This document shows positions 17,068-25,661 of a DNA stretch of 64,000 nucleotides, piece after piece. The first letter of the stretch is position 1. Each line of letters begins with the position of its first letter. Below the pieces are notes generated by a model that was not told the origin of the DNA, did no database searches, and saw only the letters and a program-made list of their open reading frames with translations. Position numbers and translations under genes: made by a program. This DNA comes from Hymenobacter sp. YC55 (GTDB taxonomy: Bacteria; Bacteroidota; Bacteroidia; Cytophagales; Hymenobacteraceae): contig NZ_JARNTX010000001.1 of the NCBI RefSeq assembly GCF_029433095.1, positions 1,116,001 to 1,180,000 on the forward strand. The letters run 5' to 3'.

Positions 17068-17726
17068 TTTTTCTCGACGACTACAGCCTCCATTGAGGAG
17101 GTGATGGTGTTAGGATTCTTATTCTTTAAATCGACGTAAACCTTGCGCGGCTTCCAGAATTGAAACCAGTATTTCTTATCCTTTTTGGAGTAAGCCCGCA
17201 CGTCGAATTCATTGCGGATGAAGTACTTAACCGACAGACTATCGTCTGTGACGATGCCGGTCAAACTCAGCCATTCGTCTTTAAAAGTGCCGGCTCGTGC
17301 CGCCTTGGTGGTGACGATACCTGCTGAGCTCACGCTTCTTACCGTAGTGTCCTTAAGTGCCACCGTGGGCAAGACTTGCTGCGTGACCGTGGCGGCGCGT
17401 TGGGCGAAAAGAAGTTGCGCGGACTGGCTCTTGAATTCTTTCCGGAGTTGGTCTCGAACGACAGCCGCAAACCCGGCCTCTAACCCGGCTAGTGCGGAAG
17501 GAGAAAGCGGGGCCGTCCGGTAGATGACCGTTTCCCGGTTCTTGTCATCGCGCACTCGCTTCAGAGTGTCCTGAGCAGCCGCATAGTAGTTGCGGGTTTC
17601 GTAGAGATTGCGCCTGAGCTGGGCTATTTCCAGTACTTTATTGTAGCCGAAATAGATAAGCCCAACAATGAGGACAATGCCCAGGATTTGGAAGATGCGG
17701 TAGTAGGTGTTTAAGCTGGAGAACAT
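17064..17726 (-). CDS. Putative inner-membrane spanin (Rz-like)
   Basis: 220 residues. A single N-terminal membrane helix (about 11-31, FQILGIVLIVGLIYFGYNKVL) is followed by a helical, likely coiled-coil stretch (LRRNLYETRNYYAAAQDTLKRVRDDKNRE). A longer periplasmic domain with beta character and a basic end (KDKKYWFQFWKPRKVYVDL) completes it. Rz i-spanins are usually shorter (about 100-160), so an extra domain is present. Its stop overlaps the start of the lipoprotein gene, as in two-gene spanin systems that fuse inner and outer membranes at lysis. Confidence 0.5.
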   Translation of the reverse strand: MFSSLNTYYRIFQILGIVLIVGLIYFGYNKVLEIAQLRRNLYETRNYYAAAQDTLKRVRDDKNRETVIYRTAPLSPSALAGLEAGFAAVVRDQLRKEFKSQSAQLLFAQRAATVTQQVLPTVALKDTTVRSVSSAGIVTTKAARAGTFKDEWLSLTGIVTDDSLSVKYFIRNEFDVRAYSKKDKKYWFQFWKPRKVYVDLKNKNPNTITSSMEAVVVEKK

Positions 17727-17739
17727 AGCGGCAGTGCAG

Positions 17740-18372
17740 TTAGGGATTCATCAAAAAGCCAAGCTCAGTCTGTAGTGCCACCAGATCAGCAGCAGACACT
17801 GTGCTCTCATCTTGCAGCTTGTGCCAGCTCAGCATGAGCAGGCCTAGCCACTGCCCACCTTTGCCCCTGGCCAGCAGCACCACCGAGCTGGCATGCCCCC
17901 GACGAGCGAGCATCTGGTTGGTGTCGTAGTCCTCGCAGCGGCCCGCATGCAGCCAGAACATGGCCTGTTTGCCCACGCCATTCATTAGCGTAGGATGCCC
18001 GTTGGTGTTGATGTTCTTCGAGTCTTCCTTGTGGCGAGCAAAGGAGGGGCTGCTCACATCCTCGCTGGCCATGGTCATTTTCAGGATGCTATCCCCACCG
18101 GCATAGTGTTCGCCGTTGTGAAATTTGAACACGCAGGTATGATCGGCATCGGCCTCAATCACCGCGCGCGACGTGAACTGATCCAGGCGTAACTGCTTGT
18201 CAGCCAAGTAGAGCGGGTCGCTCTGTCTTTTCTTCAGCAACCCGGCTTTGTACTCATCAATCAGCTTTTTCAGGTAGGCTACAACTAGTCCAGCACCCCC
18301 AAGCAATACCGTCTTGGCCAGGTCGACCAGTTCGGGTGGCAGCGTTGTTTCGGGTGGGGTAGGCGTTGGCAC
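17740..18372 (-). CDS. Membrane-anchored protein with GAF-like domain
   Basis: 210 residues. One hydrophobic segment near residues 17-37 (LAKTVLLGGAGLVVAYL) leads into a soluble domain with TCVFKFHNGEHYAGGDSILKMTMASEDVS, a pattern I associate with GAF-like domains found in some phage proteins of unknown role. GQWLGLLMLSW near the end fits the last strand of such a fold. It is the first gene of the lysis unit, with the palindromic promoter-like element 51 bases upstream of its ATG. Function unknown; the fold is inferred from pattern only. Confidence 0.6.
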   Translation of the reverse strand: MPTPTPPETTLPPELVDLAKTVLLGGAGLVVAYLKKLIDEYKAGLLKKRQSDPLYLADKQLRLDQFTSRAVIEADADHTCVFKFHNGEHYAGGDSILKMTMASEDVSSPSFARHKEDSKNINTNGHPTLMNGVGKQAMFWLHAGRCEDYDTNQMLARRGHASSVVLLARGKGGQWLGLLMLSWHKLQDESTVSAADLVALQTELGFLMNP

Positions 18373-18422
18373 AGAGCACGGTAGGGGGAAAGGTGAAAGC
18401 AGCTAAGGCCAGCATCACAATT

Positions 18423-18463
18423 TAATGTATGTAAAATACATACATTATTAGGTAATAAACAAC
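18423..18463 (-). promoter_or_regulatory. Palindromic late-promoter element, copy A
   Basis: A perfect 25-base dyad (18423-18447; 11-base arms around AAA) with core GTATGTAAAATACATAC. On the minus strand the octamer TATTTTAC inside it is preceded, exactly 21 bases upstream, by GTTG (18460-18463). It precedes the lysis-cassette unit. Confidence 0.65.
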
Positions 18464-18486
18464 GGCCCGTTAAAGTCGAGCTTTGA

Positions 18487-19809
18487 TTAAGCGGCTATGC
18501 CGGAACGGTTTTGTTCATAGAGCTGCCAGAACTCCTGACGGGTGCCTTTTAGGTTCAAGAATTCTTCCTTGCCCCCAATGTCACCGCCCCCGTTGTTGCC
18601 CACGCCACGGCCTGAGAATTGGAAGATAATGCGGTCATTACCAATGCCGAGAGTGGCATGTTCCACTGCGGCCGTGCCTTGCGTGACAGCGCCAATCTTA
18701 AAGAGCGGCACACTCTTGGGTACGTTTTCCAAGCCTTCAGCGGCTAGACTTTGCACTTTCAGGCCCTTCACCCACGTGTTGATCACGTAGGAAGGCCGGT
18801 CCACTTCATCCCGCTGATCTAGATTCATGACAATGAAATCAAAACAGCCGCGGTAGTTGCGGAACGGCAGGAACGCAATGCGGCCGGAGCACTGGATATC
18901 CGGATGATCCTCTTGGATCTCGCCCTCCGGCAGATTGTAGGTGTGACCAGGGCTCTGATTGTTGGCCGCGTAGGATAGCGCGCGAGGCCGAATGATGCTT
19001 TTCACCGTCCACTTGTCCTGTGCCAAGTTTTTAAAGCGGCTCAGCTGCGGATAATTCATTACGTTCTTGAGCGTGGCCTTATCGCAGAAATAGTTGTCGA
19101 GATACTTATAAGGGCTCTCCAGCGTGTGGCACGTTCCCGCAGCGTAGAATAGACAGCCAATCTGCGTAGCGCGGGTGTCGATGAGTTGTGGACACTGCGC
19201 TCCTTGGTAGAAGAACACCCCGAAGTCATTATAAGACAGGTCGCAGTTCACGTAAATGGGACTGTTATCCTGGCTCAGGTGCACAAAAGCAAAGCGGTAG
19301 TTGCTGATGCGCGCCCCATGGTTGACCCGGTTCTGGATCTCAGTACAGAACACGAAGGCGGCACCTCGAAAGGGTCCCAGCGCTGCCGGCGTAGGATACG
19401 ACAAATCAGGTGTCACATCCTGGGCCGTGTAATTGCCAAACTGATCAAAGCCCAGGCGCCTATACTGCTGGCCATGATCCTGATTGATAAAGCATCCCTC
19501 GTAATACACCTTCCAGTAGCCGCCGATGTGAACTACTGTTTCACCATTAAATTTATACTCGATGCCGGCGGTACCATACAGCGGCACGCCGAGCGCATTC
19601 ATTGCATTGACAGCCTTGCGCCAAACTTGAACATCGGAGTCGCCTTGCTGCCGGTAGCGCTCGATGTAAAGCTTGCCATCACTACTAGGGCCCGCTGTGG
19701 TGTTGATTTGCAGCAAAAGCTGACGCAGGGCTGCTTGCTCGGCTACGATTGCCGAGGTGTCAACGGTGCCACCCCCGCCAGACCCGGAAGGGCGTATTTG
19801 CTTGGCCAT
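18487..19809 (-). CDS. Tail fibre or tailspike protein, probable beta-helix
   Basis: 440 residues from the ATG at 19807-19809 (MAKQIRPSGSGGGG); the upstream gene stops five bases before. A glycine linker (SGSGGGGTVD) is followed by a long beta-rich region with short repeated strand-turn units (ISNYRFAFVHLSQDNSPIYVNCDLSYNDFGVFF), suggesting a parallel beta-helix like that in tailspikes. The end returns to a helical piece (KGTRQEFWQLYEQNRSGIAA). It forms a two-gene unit with the coiled-coil protein upstream, behind palindrome B. Confidence 0.65.
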   Translation of the reverse strand: MAKQIRPSGSGGGGTVDTSAIVAEQAALRQLLLQINTTAGPSSDGKLYIERYRQQGDSDVQVWRKAVNAMNALGVPLYGTAGIEYKFNGETVVHIGGYWKVYYEGCFINQDHGQQYRRLGFDQFGNYTAQDVTPDLSYPTPAALGPFRGAAFVFCTEIQNRVNHGARISNYRFAFVHLSQDNSPIYVNCDLSYNDFGVFFYQGAQCPQLIDTRATQIGCLFYAAGTCHTLESPYKYLDNYFCDKATLKNVMNYPQLSRFKNLAQDKWTVKSIIRPRALSYAANNQSPGHTYNLPEGEIQEDHPDIQCSGRIAFLPFRNYRGCFDFIVMNLDQRDEVDRPSYVINTWVKGLKVQSLAAEGLENVPKSVPLFKIGAVTQGTAAVEHATLGIGNDRIIFQFSGRGVGNNGGGDIGGKEEFLNLKGTRQEFWQLYEQNRSGIAA

Positions 19810-19813
19810 GATA

Positions 19814-20788
19814 TTAGTCGTGTAAAGCTTGTGCATTAATGATGCCCGCACCCGCTAGCACATTTAAGCCAAGCAAGTTGGACACTTCGCCCACGACCGC
19901 CTCCTTGGTGTGGGACTTGTATTTGATGGTTTGTCCTGCCCCTTCGATCATGAGGAAGGTATTGTACTTGTCATCAGCAAAAGGCTTGTCCCATTGCACG
20001 GTAACTAACACGGTACCGCCAACCGCGATAGGTGGGGTTGTCTGTCGTTTGCTGCGGAACCGCTCTTTAAAAGCATCAAGATTAGTTTGCGCCGCTGTGG
20101 CTGTAGTTTGGGCAGCCGTGGCTTGACTACTAGCGGCAGCGGCATTGTTGATCGCCGTGGCAGCAGAAGCCTGGGCCGTAGCCGCGGTGGCCGTAGCAGA
20201 TGCGGCAAGGGCCTGAGCCGCTTCCGCTTTGGTCATGGCGGCATCTGCCTTGAGTTGCGCAGCATCGGCTTTCGCTTTGGCAGTAGCGGTTTCGGTTTGG
20301 GCCGCACTTAGCGCTAGAGCCTGCGCGGTGGTGGCGGACTTGGCAGCAGTGGCCTCAGCTTTCGCAACGGCCGCATCGGCTTTTGCTTGCGTGGCGGTAG
20401 CATTTATTAGGGCTAGCCATGCATCCTTGGCTTGATCGGCCAGGGTGTTCGCTTCCAATTTAACTTGCTCGGCTTCCACCGTGGCCTGCGTCTCTTGCGC
20501 TTGGGCTGCCAACAAGAGCATTTGTGGACCCATCTGCTCGGTCAGTACCTCGAACATGGCCGCTACGGTGGGCTCTAGGGCGTCTAGGCGTCGAGCAGAT
20601 TGGTTGTTGCTCATCCGCCACGCGATGCCTTTCGGGGGCCTGGCCTTCTGGCCCGTAACGCTTTCGCGCAGATCGCTCAAGTCGTCTTGCGAAACCACTG
20701 GCATAACCTGCCCCGCCTCGTCAGTCAGCACAGGCACGGCTTCTTCAACGCGGGCTAGGCGCGCGGGCAGGTCGGAAAAGTAGGTCAT
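19814..20788 (-). CDS. Alanine-rich coiled-coil tail fibre protein
   Basis: 324 residues. The middle (about 90-240) is an almost pure Ala/Thr/Gln/Lys heptad array (KAEATAAKSATTAQALALSAA and similar), predicted to form a long trimeric coiled-coil rod. A beta-rich C-terminal domain (about 250-324) may bind receptor or the next fibre protein. The low-complexity DNA here explains several spurious opposite-strand frames. It opens the unit behind palindrome B. Confidence 0.75.
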   Translation of the reverse strand: MTYFSDLPARLARVEEAVPVLTDEAGQVMPVVSQDDLSDLRESVTGQKARPPKGIAWRMSNNQSARRLDALEPTVAAMFEVLTEQMGPQMLLLAAQAQETQATVEAEQVKLEANTLADQAKDAWLALINATATQAKADAAVAKAEATAAKSATTAQALALSAAQTETATAKAKADAAQLKADAAMTKAEAAQALAASATATAATAQASAATAINNAAAASSQATAAQTTATAAQTNLDAFKERFRSKRQTTPPIAVGGTVLVTVQWDKPFADDKYNTFLMIEGAGQTIKYKSHTKEAVVGEVSNLLGLNVLAGAGIINAQALHD

Positions 20789-20822
20789 AGTCTGCTTAGC
20801 TAGGTAGGCCAGCTTTGATATT

Positions 20823-20859
20823 GTATGTAAAATACATACTTAAAATATCAGAAACCAAA
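20823..20859 (-). promoter_or_regulatory. Palindromic late-promoter element, copy B
   Basis: Core GTATGTAAAATACATAC at 20823-20839. TTTG on the minus strand (20856-20859) lies exactly 21 bases upstream of TATTTTAC. It is 35 bases upstream of the fibre gene ATG, with a terminator directly before it. An outer dyad GATATT/AATATC flanks the core. Confidence 0.7.
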
Positions 20860-20886
20860 AGCCCCGACCTGGGAAGGTTGGGGCTT
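20859..20886 (-). terminator. Terminator between the 42-residue membrane protein gene and the fibre unit
   Basis: 12-base-pair stem AAGCCCCGACCT with its partner at 20875-20886 (one G:T pair) and a GGGA loop, followed by T-rich DNA on the minus strand. Confidence 0.75.
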
Positions 20887-20908
20887 GCTTATGCGAAAGG
20901 GCAAGATG

Positions 20909-21037
20909 TTACCAGCCGTACCGGCTTACCATGTAAATCAGAAAGCCAAACACCAGTGCCACTAGCACGACCGCTATTAAATTCGATGTGCTGATTAGCT
21001 TTCGCTTACGGCGACGGCGGGTGGCGTGGTGAGGCAT
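20909..21037 (-). CDS. Small single-helix membrane protein
   Basis: 42 residues from the ATG at 21035-21037: a strongly basic start (MPHHATRRRRKRKL), one hydrophobic helix (LIAVVLVALVFGFLIYMVS) and a short tail ending in YGW. It is followed by a terminator, which supports it as a separate gene. Function unknown. Confidence 0.5.
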   Translation of the reverse strand: MPHHATRRRRKRKLISTSNLIAVVLVALVFGFLIYMVSRYGW

Positions 21038-21092
21038 AGGTCAGCTTGATTATGCCCAATGTACGTGAAAGCGTTATAACCTAGATTGCTTG

Positions 21093-21100
21093 TATCTTTG
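21093..21100 (+). promoter_or_regulatory. Bacteroidota-type -7 element
   Basis: TATCTTTG matches TAnnTTTG exactly and lies 42 bases before the ATG of the small plus-strand gene. No TTTG was seen at the expected -33 position. Confidence 0.5.
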
Positions 21101-21142
21101 TTCTCTATTCCCCGCCTGTTTAGTTGAAGCCCTCAATCTGTT

Positions 21143-21319
21143 ATGAAAGACTTTATCCTGCGTGTTTGGAAACGGCTAACCGAAGACGATCTGCCGCCTT
21201 TTCCTTTTGACGATAAGGAAGGCAAAGAGATGTGGGACGCTGGTAAACAGGCACACGAAGCCGACCAGAAATTCGATCAGGAGTTGAACGAGCTGAAGAA
21301 AATAGTTAAGGGCCGCTAA
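21143..21319 (+). CDS. Small acidic/amphipathic hypothetical protein
   Basis: 58 residues on the plus strand (MKDFILRVWKRLTEDDLPPF, ending in LNELKKIVKGR), against the direction of the surrounding tail genes. It has its own -7 element and a perfect terminator two bases after its stop, so it looks like an independently expressed prophage gene (a moron). No domain recognised. Confidence 0.6.
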   Translation: MKDFILRVWKRLTEDDLPPFPFDDKEGKEMWDAGKQAHEADQKFDQELNELKKIVKGR

Positions 21320-21320
21320 A

Positions 21321-21354
21321 GCAAAAAGCCCCGCCAACTGGCGGGGCTTTTTGC
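21321..21354. terminator. Bidirectional terminator
   Basis: Perfect 15-base-pair stem GCAAAAAGCCCCGCC with its partner at 21340-21354 and an AACT loop, between the convergent 58-residue gene and the esterase tail gene. Confidence 0.85.
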
Positions 21355-23133
21355 TTAGGCTGGCAACACCTCCACTTGATCGAAGAACACGTAGACCGCT
21401 CCGCTGCCCGCTGCCCGCCGCACCGTAATGGTGTTGTATTCGTTCGGCAACACGGGGCTGGTATAGGATTGGAAAGGGGCGCCCGTGGCGTCGTACGTGG
21501 AAAAGGTGCCAATGGGCACGCCATTGTTGAGTATCTCCATCAGGCCACCATCACTGGCAATGTGGAACCCTATTTTAACCCGCGACGGCCCGTTCACCAA
21601 CAGCCCGTAGAACGCACCGGCTGAGGACGCGTACTGAATCCCGCCCCCGTAGAAACCCCCGCCCGGCGCGTAGGCGAAATTGCCAGAGTAGGTAATGCGC
21701 GGGTCGTTCTCCTGTATTACTTCGCCCACGCCGAGTGCATTGGCAGGCGTTGGGGCGCCCGAGCCATCGAGCACCCGTATTTGGTCGCACCAGAACAGGC
21801 CCGCGTGGGCCGCAGTGGGTCGCACGATGATCTGATGCTCCCCGTTGCTAAGCACGGGCGAAGTCCATTTCTGCCCCGGCGCCCCAGTGGCGGATTTCGT
21901 GGTAAACGTACCTATTACATTGCCATCTGCCAGCACTTCACATGGGCCCCCATCCTCGGCTATATGGAACCCCAGTTCTATTTGCGGCCCAGTTATCGGG
22001 AAACTGTAATTACGGCCGGGGGCTGCTTGCACAAACTTAATCCCGCCACCATACCAAGCCGGATTGCCATTGTTGGCTGTCTGCCACGCGCCGCCCGCAT
22101 CATACACAATACGGGAATCTGACTCCTGTACCGTTTCCCCTACGCCAATGCGGGTCGGGTTGACAACCACTTCGCTAAAGGGCACGATGGCTTGCCCATG
22201 AATGAGCCGGTACACGTTCTGCCCGCAGGATATCTGCGCGGCGGCACTGTAGTGGAAATCATCTACCAGAGGATAATTTACCGTGTCCGTTAAGAACCGG
22301 GCCTGCGGGTCAGAGTTCACATAAGCCAACTGATTGGCCCGTGCCTGCGCCGGATCACCCGCCAGCGTTTTCTTAATAGCGCCGAGCACCTTAATGGAAT
22401 TGGCATTCAGCATGTCGGCTGTCACGTCGGCCATCATCTGCGCCAACAGGGTGGCATACCCCGCTTCCTGGCCCCCAGACTCGCCTTGCATCCAGTAGAA
22501 ATGCGGACGGGGTGCTAGGCTCTGCGCAAGGAGCAGATTCTTGGCCTTCGTGTAGCGCTCAAGAAGCTCGGTGTAGTTGGCCGTTCCTTTGTTTAAATTC
22601 GTGATCGGCTGCCCGCCAACAGCGAATTTCCATATGTAGAGGTTGCCAGTGGTGTTGCTGGCTTCCCACTGCTGCGCGTAGCCGATTTCCGGCCCGAACA
22701 CCGCGTCGCCGCCCTCGTTATTGCCGTGCGTATTAACATCTACTTTAAGCTTTTGGAACGTATTCGTATCATCGTTAAGCATGTACACCCGTTGAAATTC
22801 GCGGGTGAGCGAAGGGTTAACCTGCGAAAGCGGGGGCGAATATAAGGGGGCCTGTGGACTCTGCCCATAGGCATTGCTTTGCCCGCCGATGCCGAGCAAC
22901 TCCACCGTCTGGGTAGGAGTGCCACCACTACCACTGCCAGCGTTAACAACCACGGGATTGGGCCATACCCGCAGCACCGTACCCGCCCGCACGCCCGCGC
23001 GGGTGTAGGTACCGTCCGGCGCTTGAATGACGAGGCCCGGCGTCCAGCCACTCGGGTTATCCACGTTGAGGTTGCTCTCAAAAGGAGCAGTAACGGTACT
23101 GTTATTGATTACAAAGGTGACGGGCGTAGGCAT
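21355..23133 (-). CDS. Tail protein with SGNH/sialate O-acetylesterase-like domain
   Basis: 592 residues. After an N-terminal attachment region (1-75) comes an SGNH hydrolase domain: GIGGQSNAYG (Ser86), WMQGESGG (about 214-221) and VDDFHYS (Asp291/292, His294), the arrangement of carbohydrate O-acetylesterases. The last 260 residues are two repeats of about 130 residues, each with VGVGE-x-[IV]QE-D-RI, YGGGI and ELGFHIAEDGG-type motifs, probably carbohydrate-binding. In the tail-gene block, it likely removes acetyl groups from host surface polysaccharide during adsorption. It is the last gene of the large tail unit. Confidence 0.82.
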   Translation of the reverse strand: MPTPVTFVINNSTVTAPFESNLNVDNPSGWTPGLVIQAPDGTYTRAGVRAGTVLRVWPNPVVVNAGSGSGGTPTQTVELLGIGGQSNAYGQSPQAPLYSPPLSQVNPSLTREFQRVYMLNDDTNTFQKLKVDVNTHGNNEGGDAVFGPEIGYAQQWEASNTTGNLYIWKFAVGGQPITNLNKGTANYTELLERYTKAKNLLLAQSLAPRPHFYWMQGESGGQEAGYATLLAQMMADVTADMLNANSIKVLGAIKKTLAGDPAQARANQLAYVNSDPQARFLTDTVNYPLVDDFHYSAAAQISCGQNVYRLIHGQAIVPFSEVVVNPTRIGVGETVQESDSRIVYDAGGAWQTANNGNPAWYGGGIKFVQAAPGRNYSFPITGPQIELGFHIAEDGGPCEVLADGNVIGTFTTKSATGAPGQKWTSPVLSNGEHQIIVRPTAAHAGLFWCDQIRVLDGSGAPTPANALGVGEVIQENDPRITYSGNFAYAPGGGFYGGGIQYASSAGAFYGLLVNGPSRVKIGFHIASDGGLMEILNNGVPIGTFSTYDATGAPFQSYTSPVLPNEYNTITVRRAAGSGAVYVFFDQVEVLPA

Positions 23134-23137
23134 AAGC

Positions 23138-24022
23138 TTAACCGACGAAAACGTTAGAAATGTTGAATGTTTGGCCGCCTACAATGACATCGATGATGTC
23201 GAAGCCGCCCCCGCCTCCCCCAGTGGAAGCAACGCCACAGCACAGGCCTTCGATTTCCCAGCCAGCGGGCATGGTGATACCGTTTAAAGCAAAGTAGAGG
23301 CCATCGCTGGCAACAGTCCATTGCGAACTTTTAAAGGTCTTGATATCGAAGTCCTGAGCCGGCACAGCAGGACCCGCCACCACGGCCCGCAGCGTTTGCG
23401 CGGCTAGCGGCAACGGGCCGAACAATTGGCCCGCCGTGCCATTGGAAACGAACGGGCCAAAGGGCAGCACGGAAGAAGTCCCGCCACTGCCACCCCCTGC
23501 GGGACCGGGTGGTCCAACAGGGCCAGGTTCACCGGCAGGTCCTTCTGGTCCAATCTGCCCAGGGTTACCCTGCGGACCTTGTGCGCCAAAGAGCCTGTAT
23601 GTTGCCGTTGTTGTGGGGCCTGGCGGGACCTCCCCATTCGCACGGCTGGTGACAACTTCGTATACTTCCCCGTTAGAGCGGACCAGTTGGCCCCGCTTCT
23701 GCGGACCCATTACCCAATCGGTAATGACGATCCCATCGAAGGGCGTCCCACCCGCGTTGAAGGAGAGCGCTCGCCAGTTGCCGTTGTCGAGTAGGTTGGC
23801 GCTAACCAAATTGGGCACCAGTTCCCACTTGTTGCCGTCGCCAGTAGGCACCACCATCCACCACTGGCGACGCTCCAGCGTAATCGCGTCCCGCTCGGCT
23901 AGGGTAGCCCGACCCGTCTGCCACCCACCCACGCCGTACTTGGCGTGGTGGGTGGCCGCGTCGGGACTGCCCGGTACCGCGGGGTCCGCTAAGACGGTGC
24001 CTTTTTCGAGTTCTTCGGCCAT
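23138..24022 (-). CDS. Tail fibre protein with collagen-like segment
   Basis: 294 residues. The first 85 (KGTVLADPAVPGS... ITLERRQWWMVVP... NGNWRAL) are paralogous to the start of the next upstream tail protein and probably dock it to the tail. Residues about 150-180 are Gly-X-Y repeats (GAQGPQGNPGQIGPEGPAGE), a triple-helix stalk. The C-terminal 110 residues are a beta-rich tip. The gene is separated by one base from the upstream gene, so it is part of one operon. Confidence 0.75.
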   Translation of the reverse strand: MAEELEKGTVLADPAVPGSPDAATHHAKYGVGGWQTGRATLAERDAITLERRQWWMVVPTGDGNKWELVPNLVSANLLDNGNWRALSFNAGGTPFDGIVITDWVMGPQKRGQLVRSNGEVYEVVTSRANGEVPPGPTTTATYRLFGAQGPQGNPGQIGPEGPAGEPGPVGPPGPAGGGSGGTSSVLPFGPFVSNGTAGQLFGPLPLAAQTLRAVVAGPAVPAQDFDIKTFKSSQWTVASDGLYFALNGITMPAGWEIEGLCCGVASTGGGGGGFDIIDVIVGGQTFNISNVFVG

Positions 24023-24023
24023 C

Positions 24024-25658
24024 TTACTTTACGGTTCCGGTGAACGTGCCTACTAGACGCTGCCCGCCGCGTGCTACATAAAAGCTTTCGGTGAACCCCT
24101 CGGAATTGGTGAAGTTGAACGTCTTACCTTGGAAGGCATTATTGCTTAATCCGTTCACCTCGTACTGAGCACCTGCCCACCCAGCAGCCCGGCCGGCAAA
24201 AACCATGTATTCGTTGTTGGCCGTAATCGAGCGTGTCTGCTGGCGCGCATCGCTGAACTCGGCAGGTAATCCCCGCAGCAACACACTCAAATCCCCATCT
24301 GATAAGGTGAGCGGATCGACACTCAAAGCCCCGAAGAAGCGCAACGGACGGTAGAGAACCTGCGCACTGGCTCCGGCCTGCATGCCTTTGTTGTCGGTCA
24401 CGATCATCGTAAAGTTCGTGTCCGTATTAGCGGCAGTGCTCGTGTTGACCGTGCCACTGGGTGGTGGTACCGTCTGGCCCGCCACGACGACGGTGGCTAT
24501 GTCATTCGTGCCCTTATTGGCCGAGTAGTTCAGCACCACGGCCGTGCTAGCGCCGGGCTGACGCACGGGGTTCTGGGCCGACAGCCCCGCACTTGGCGCG
24601 TTAGCCGGCGCTAAGATGAGCTTTAGCGCCTGGCCACTAGCATTGTTATCAACAATAACCAAGTCACCCGCATTGATGCCACCGACCGTGCGCGTCGCAT
24701 TAAACTGCATCGTGGTAGTCGGTCCACCGCCGCTGCTTAGGTCGGCAACCGTTACTAGCTTATTGGTCGGGCTGGCATTGGCTGGTATCAGGCCTTCGAT
24801 GGTATCGACCCGGTTATCGACGCCGAGAATATCGGTTTCGAGCCGTACCAGATCATTTTCAGCTTCTAATACTCGGGCTTTTAGGTCGACTAGAAACGCG
24901 TCAATATCAGCCTGCGTGAGCACTACATTGCCCGTGCGGCCCATGAAGCTTTCTACGCCCTGGCCGTCACCGATCTTGGTGTACTGCGTGCCGGTCCAGC
25001 GGTAGTTCAGGTTGGTATCCTTGGCGACGTAGATCACGTTCGGCGTACCCGTCGCTGGGAAGGCTGCCAGTGAGTCGTATTCCTGAACGTCAGAGATGTA
25101 AGACGGCAGTTGCGAGAGGAATACCTTCCCGTTGCCATCGAGCGAGGCCAAGCCCCCAGGCTGGCCTTTCTGCACCCCAATGCGCGAATCAGCTACTGTG
25201 CCCGCCGCCTGGGTGAAGTCGGTGATGTTGGAGGCGGTGTGCGTGTGGGCCAGTGGCGTGCGTGGGTCCGAGAGGCGGGGGTCGGTGGTAGCCACCTTCT
25301 TGGCCAGCTCCTTGGTCACGGCATCCTGCGACATCACGTCTTCGGTGCTGGTGCCCGTGGTTTGCACTACATCAGGACCCCCGTTGCCCGGTCCGCCCGG
25401 CTTCAAGCGCCAGTTGCCGTTGTCGGCCAGGTTGGTGGAGACCAGGCCTTGGATCAGCTCGTAGGTCTCGCCCGTGACCGTGCTGGCCTGCATGCCCCAC
25501 TGCCGCCGCTCGAGCGTAATCTCGTAGATGGCCGCTAGGTTCAGCTTGCCCGAATGCAAACCACCCTGGGTGTATTCAGAATATTGCGCCGCCGCACTTA
25601 GGTTGCCGGGAACAATGGCATCCGCGACGACGGTACCTAATTTGAGGAGATCAGCCAT
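24024..25658 (-). CDS. Modular tail fibre/tail-tip protein
   Basis: 544 residues. The N-terminal part (LGTVVADAIVPGN... ITLERRQWGMQ... DNGNWR) matches the collagen-like fibre protein; the C-terminal 105 residues (FFGALSVDPLTLSDGD... GTFTGTVK) match the C-terminus of the 484-residue protein upstream. Between them lie DPRLSDPRTPLAHTH-type repeats and a predicted coiled coil (LKARVLEAENDLVRLETDIL), typical of tail fibres. It looks like a hybrid of its two neighbours. Confidence 0.75.
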   Translation of the reverse strand: MADLLKLGTVVADAIVPGNLSAAAQYSEYTQGGLHSGKLNLAAIYEITLERRQWGMQASTVTGETYELIQGLVSTNLADNGNWRLKPGGPGNGGPDVVQTTGTSTEDVMSQDAVTKELAKKVATTDPRLSDPRTPLAHTHTASNITDFTQAAGTVADSRIGVQKGQPGGLASLDGNGKVFLSQLPSYISDVQEYDSLAAFPATGTPNVIYVAKDTNLNYRWTGTQYTKIGDGQGVESFMGRTGNVVLTQADIDAFLVDLKARVLEAENDLVRLETDILGVDNRVDTIEGLIPANASPTNKLVTVADLSSGGGPTTTMQFNATRTVGGINAGDLVIVDNNASGQALKLILAPANAPSAGLSAQNPVRQPGASTAVVLNYSANKGTNDIATVVVAGQTVPPPSGTVNTSTAANTDTNFTMIVTDNKGMQAGASAQVLYRPLRFFGALSVDPLTLSDGDLSVLLRGLPAEFSDARQQTRSITANNEYMVFAGRAAGWAGAQYEVNGLSNNAFQGKTFNFTNSEGFTESFYVARGGQRLVGTFTGTVK

Positions 25659-25661
25659 TGC

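Noticed and set aside
20005..20435. Several overlapping frames and repeat-like DNA
   Set aside because: They arise from the Ala-rich coiled coil of the fibre gene; low-complexity coding, not a DNA repeat element.
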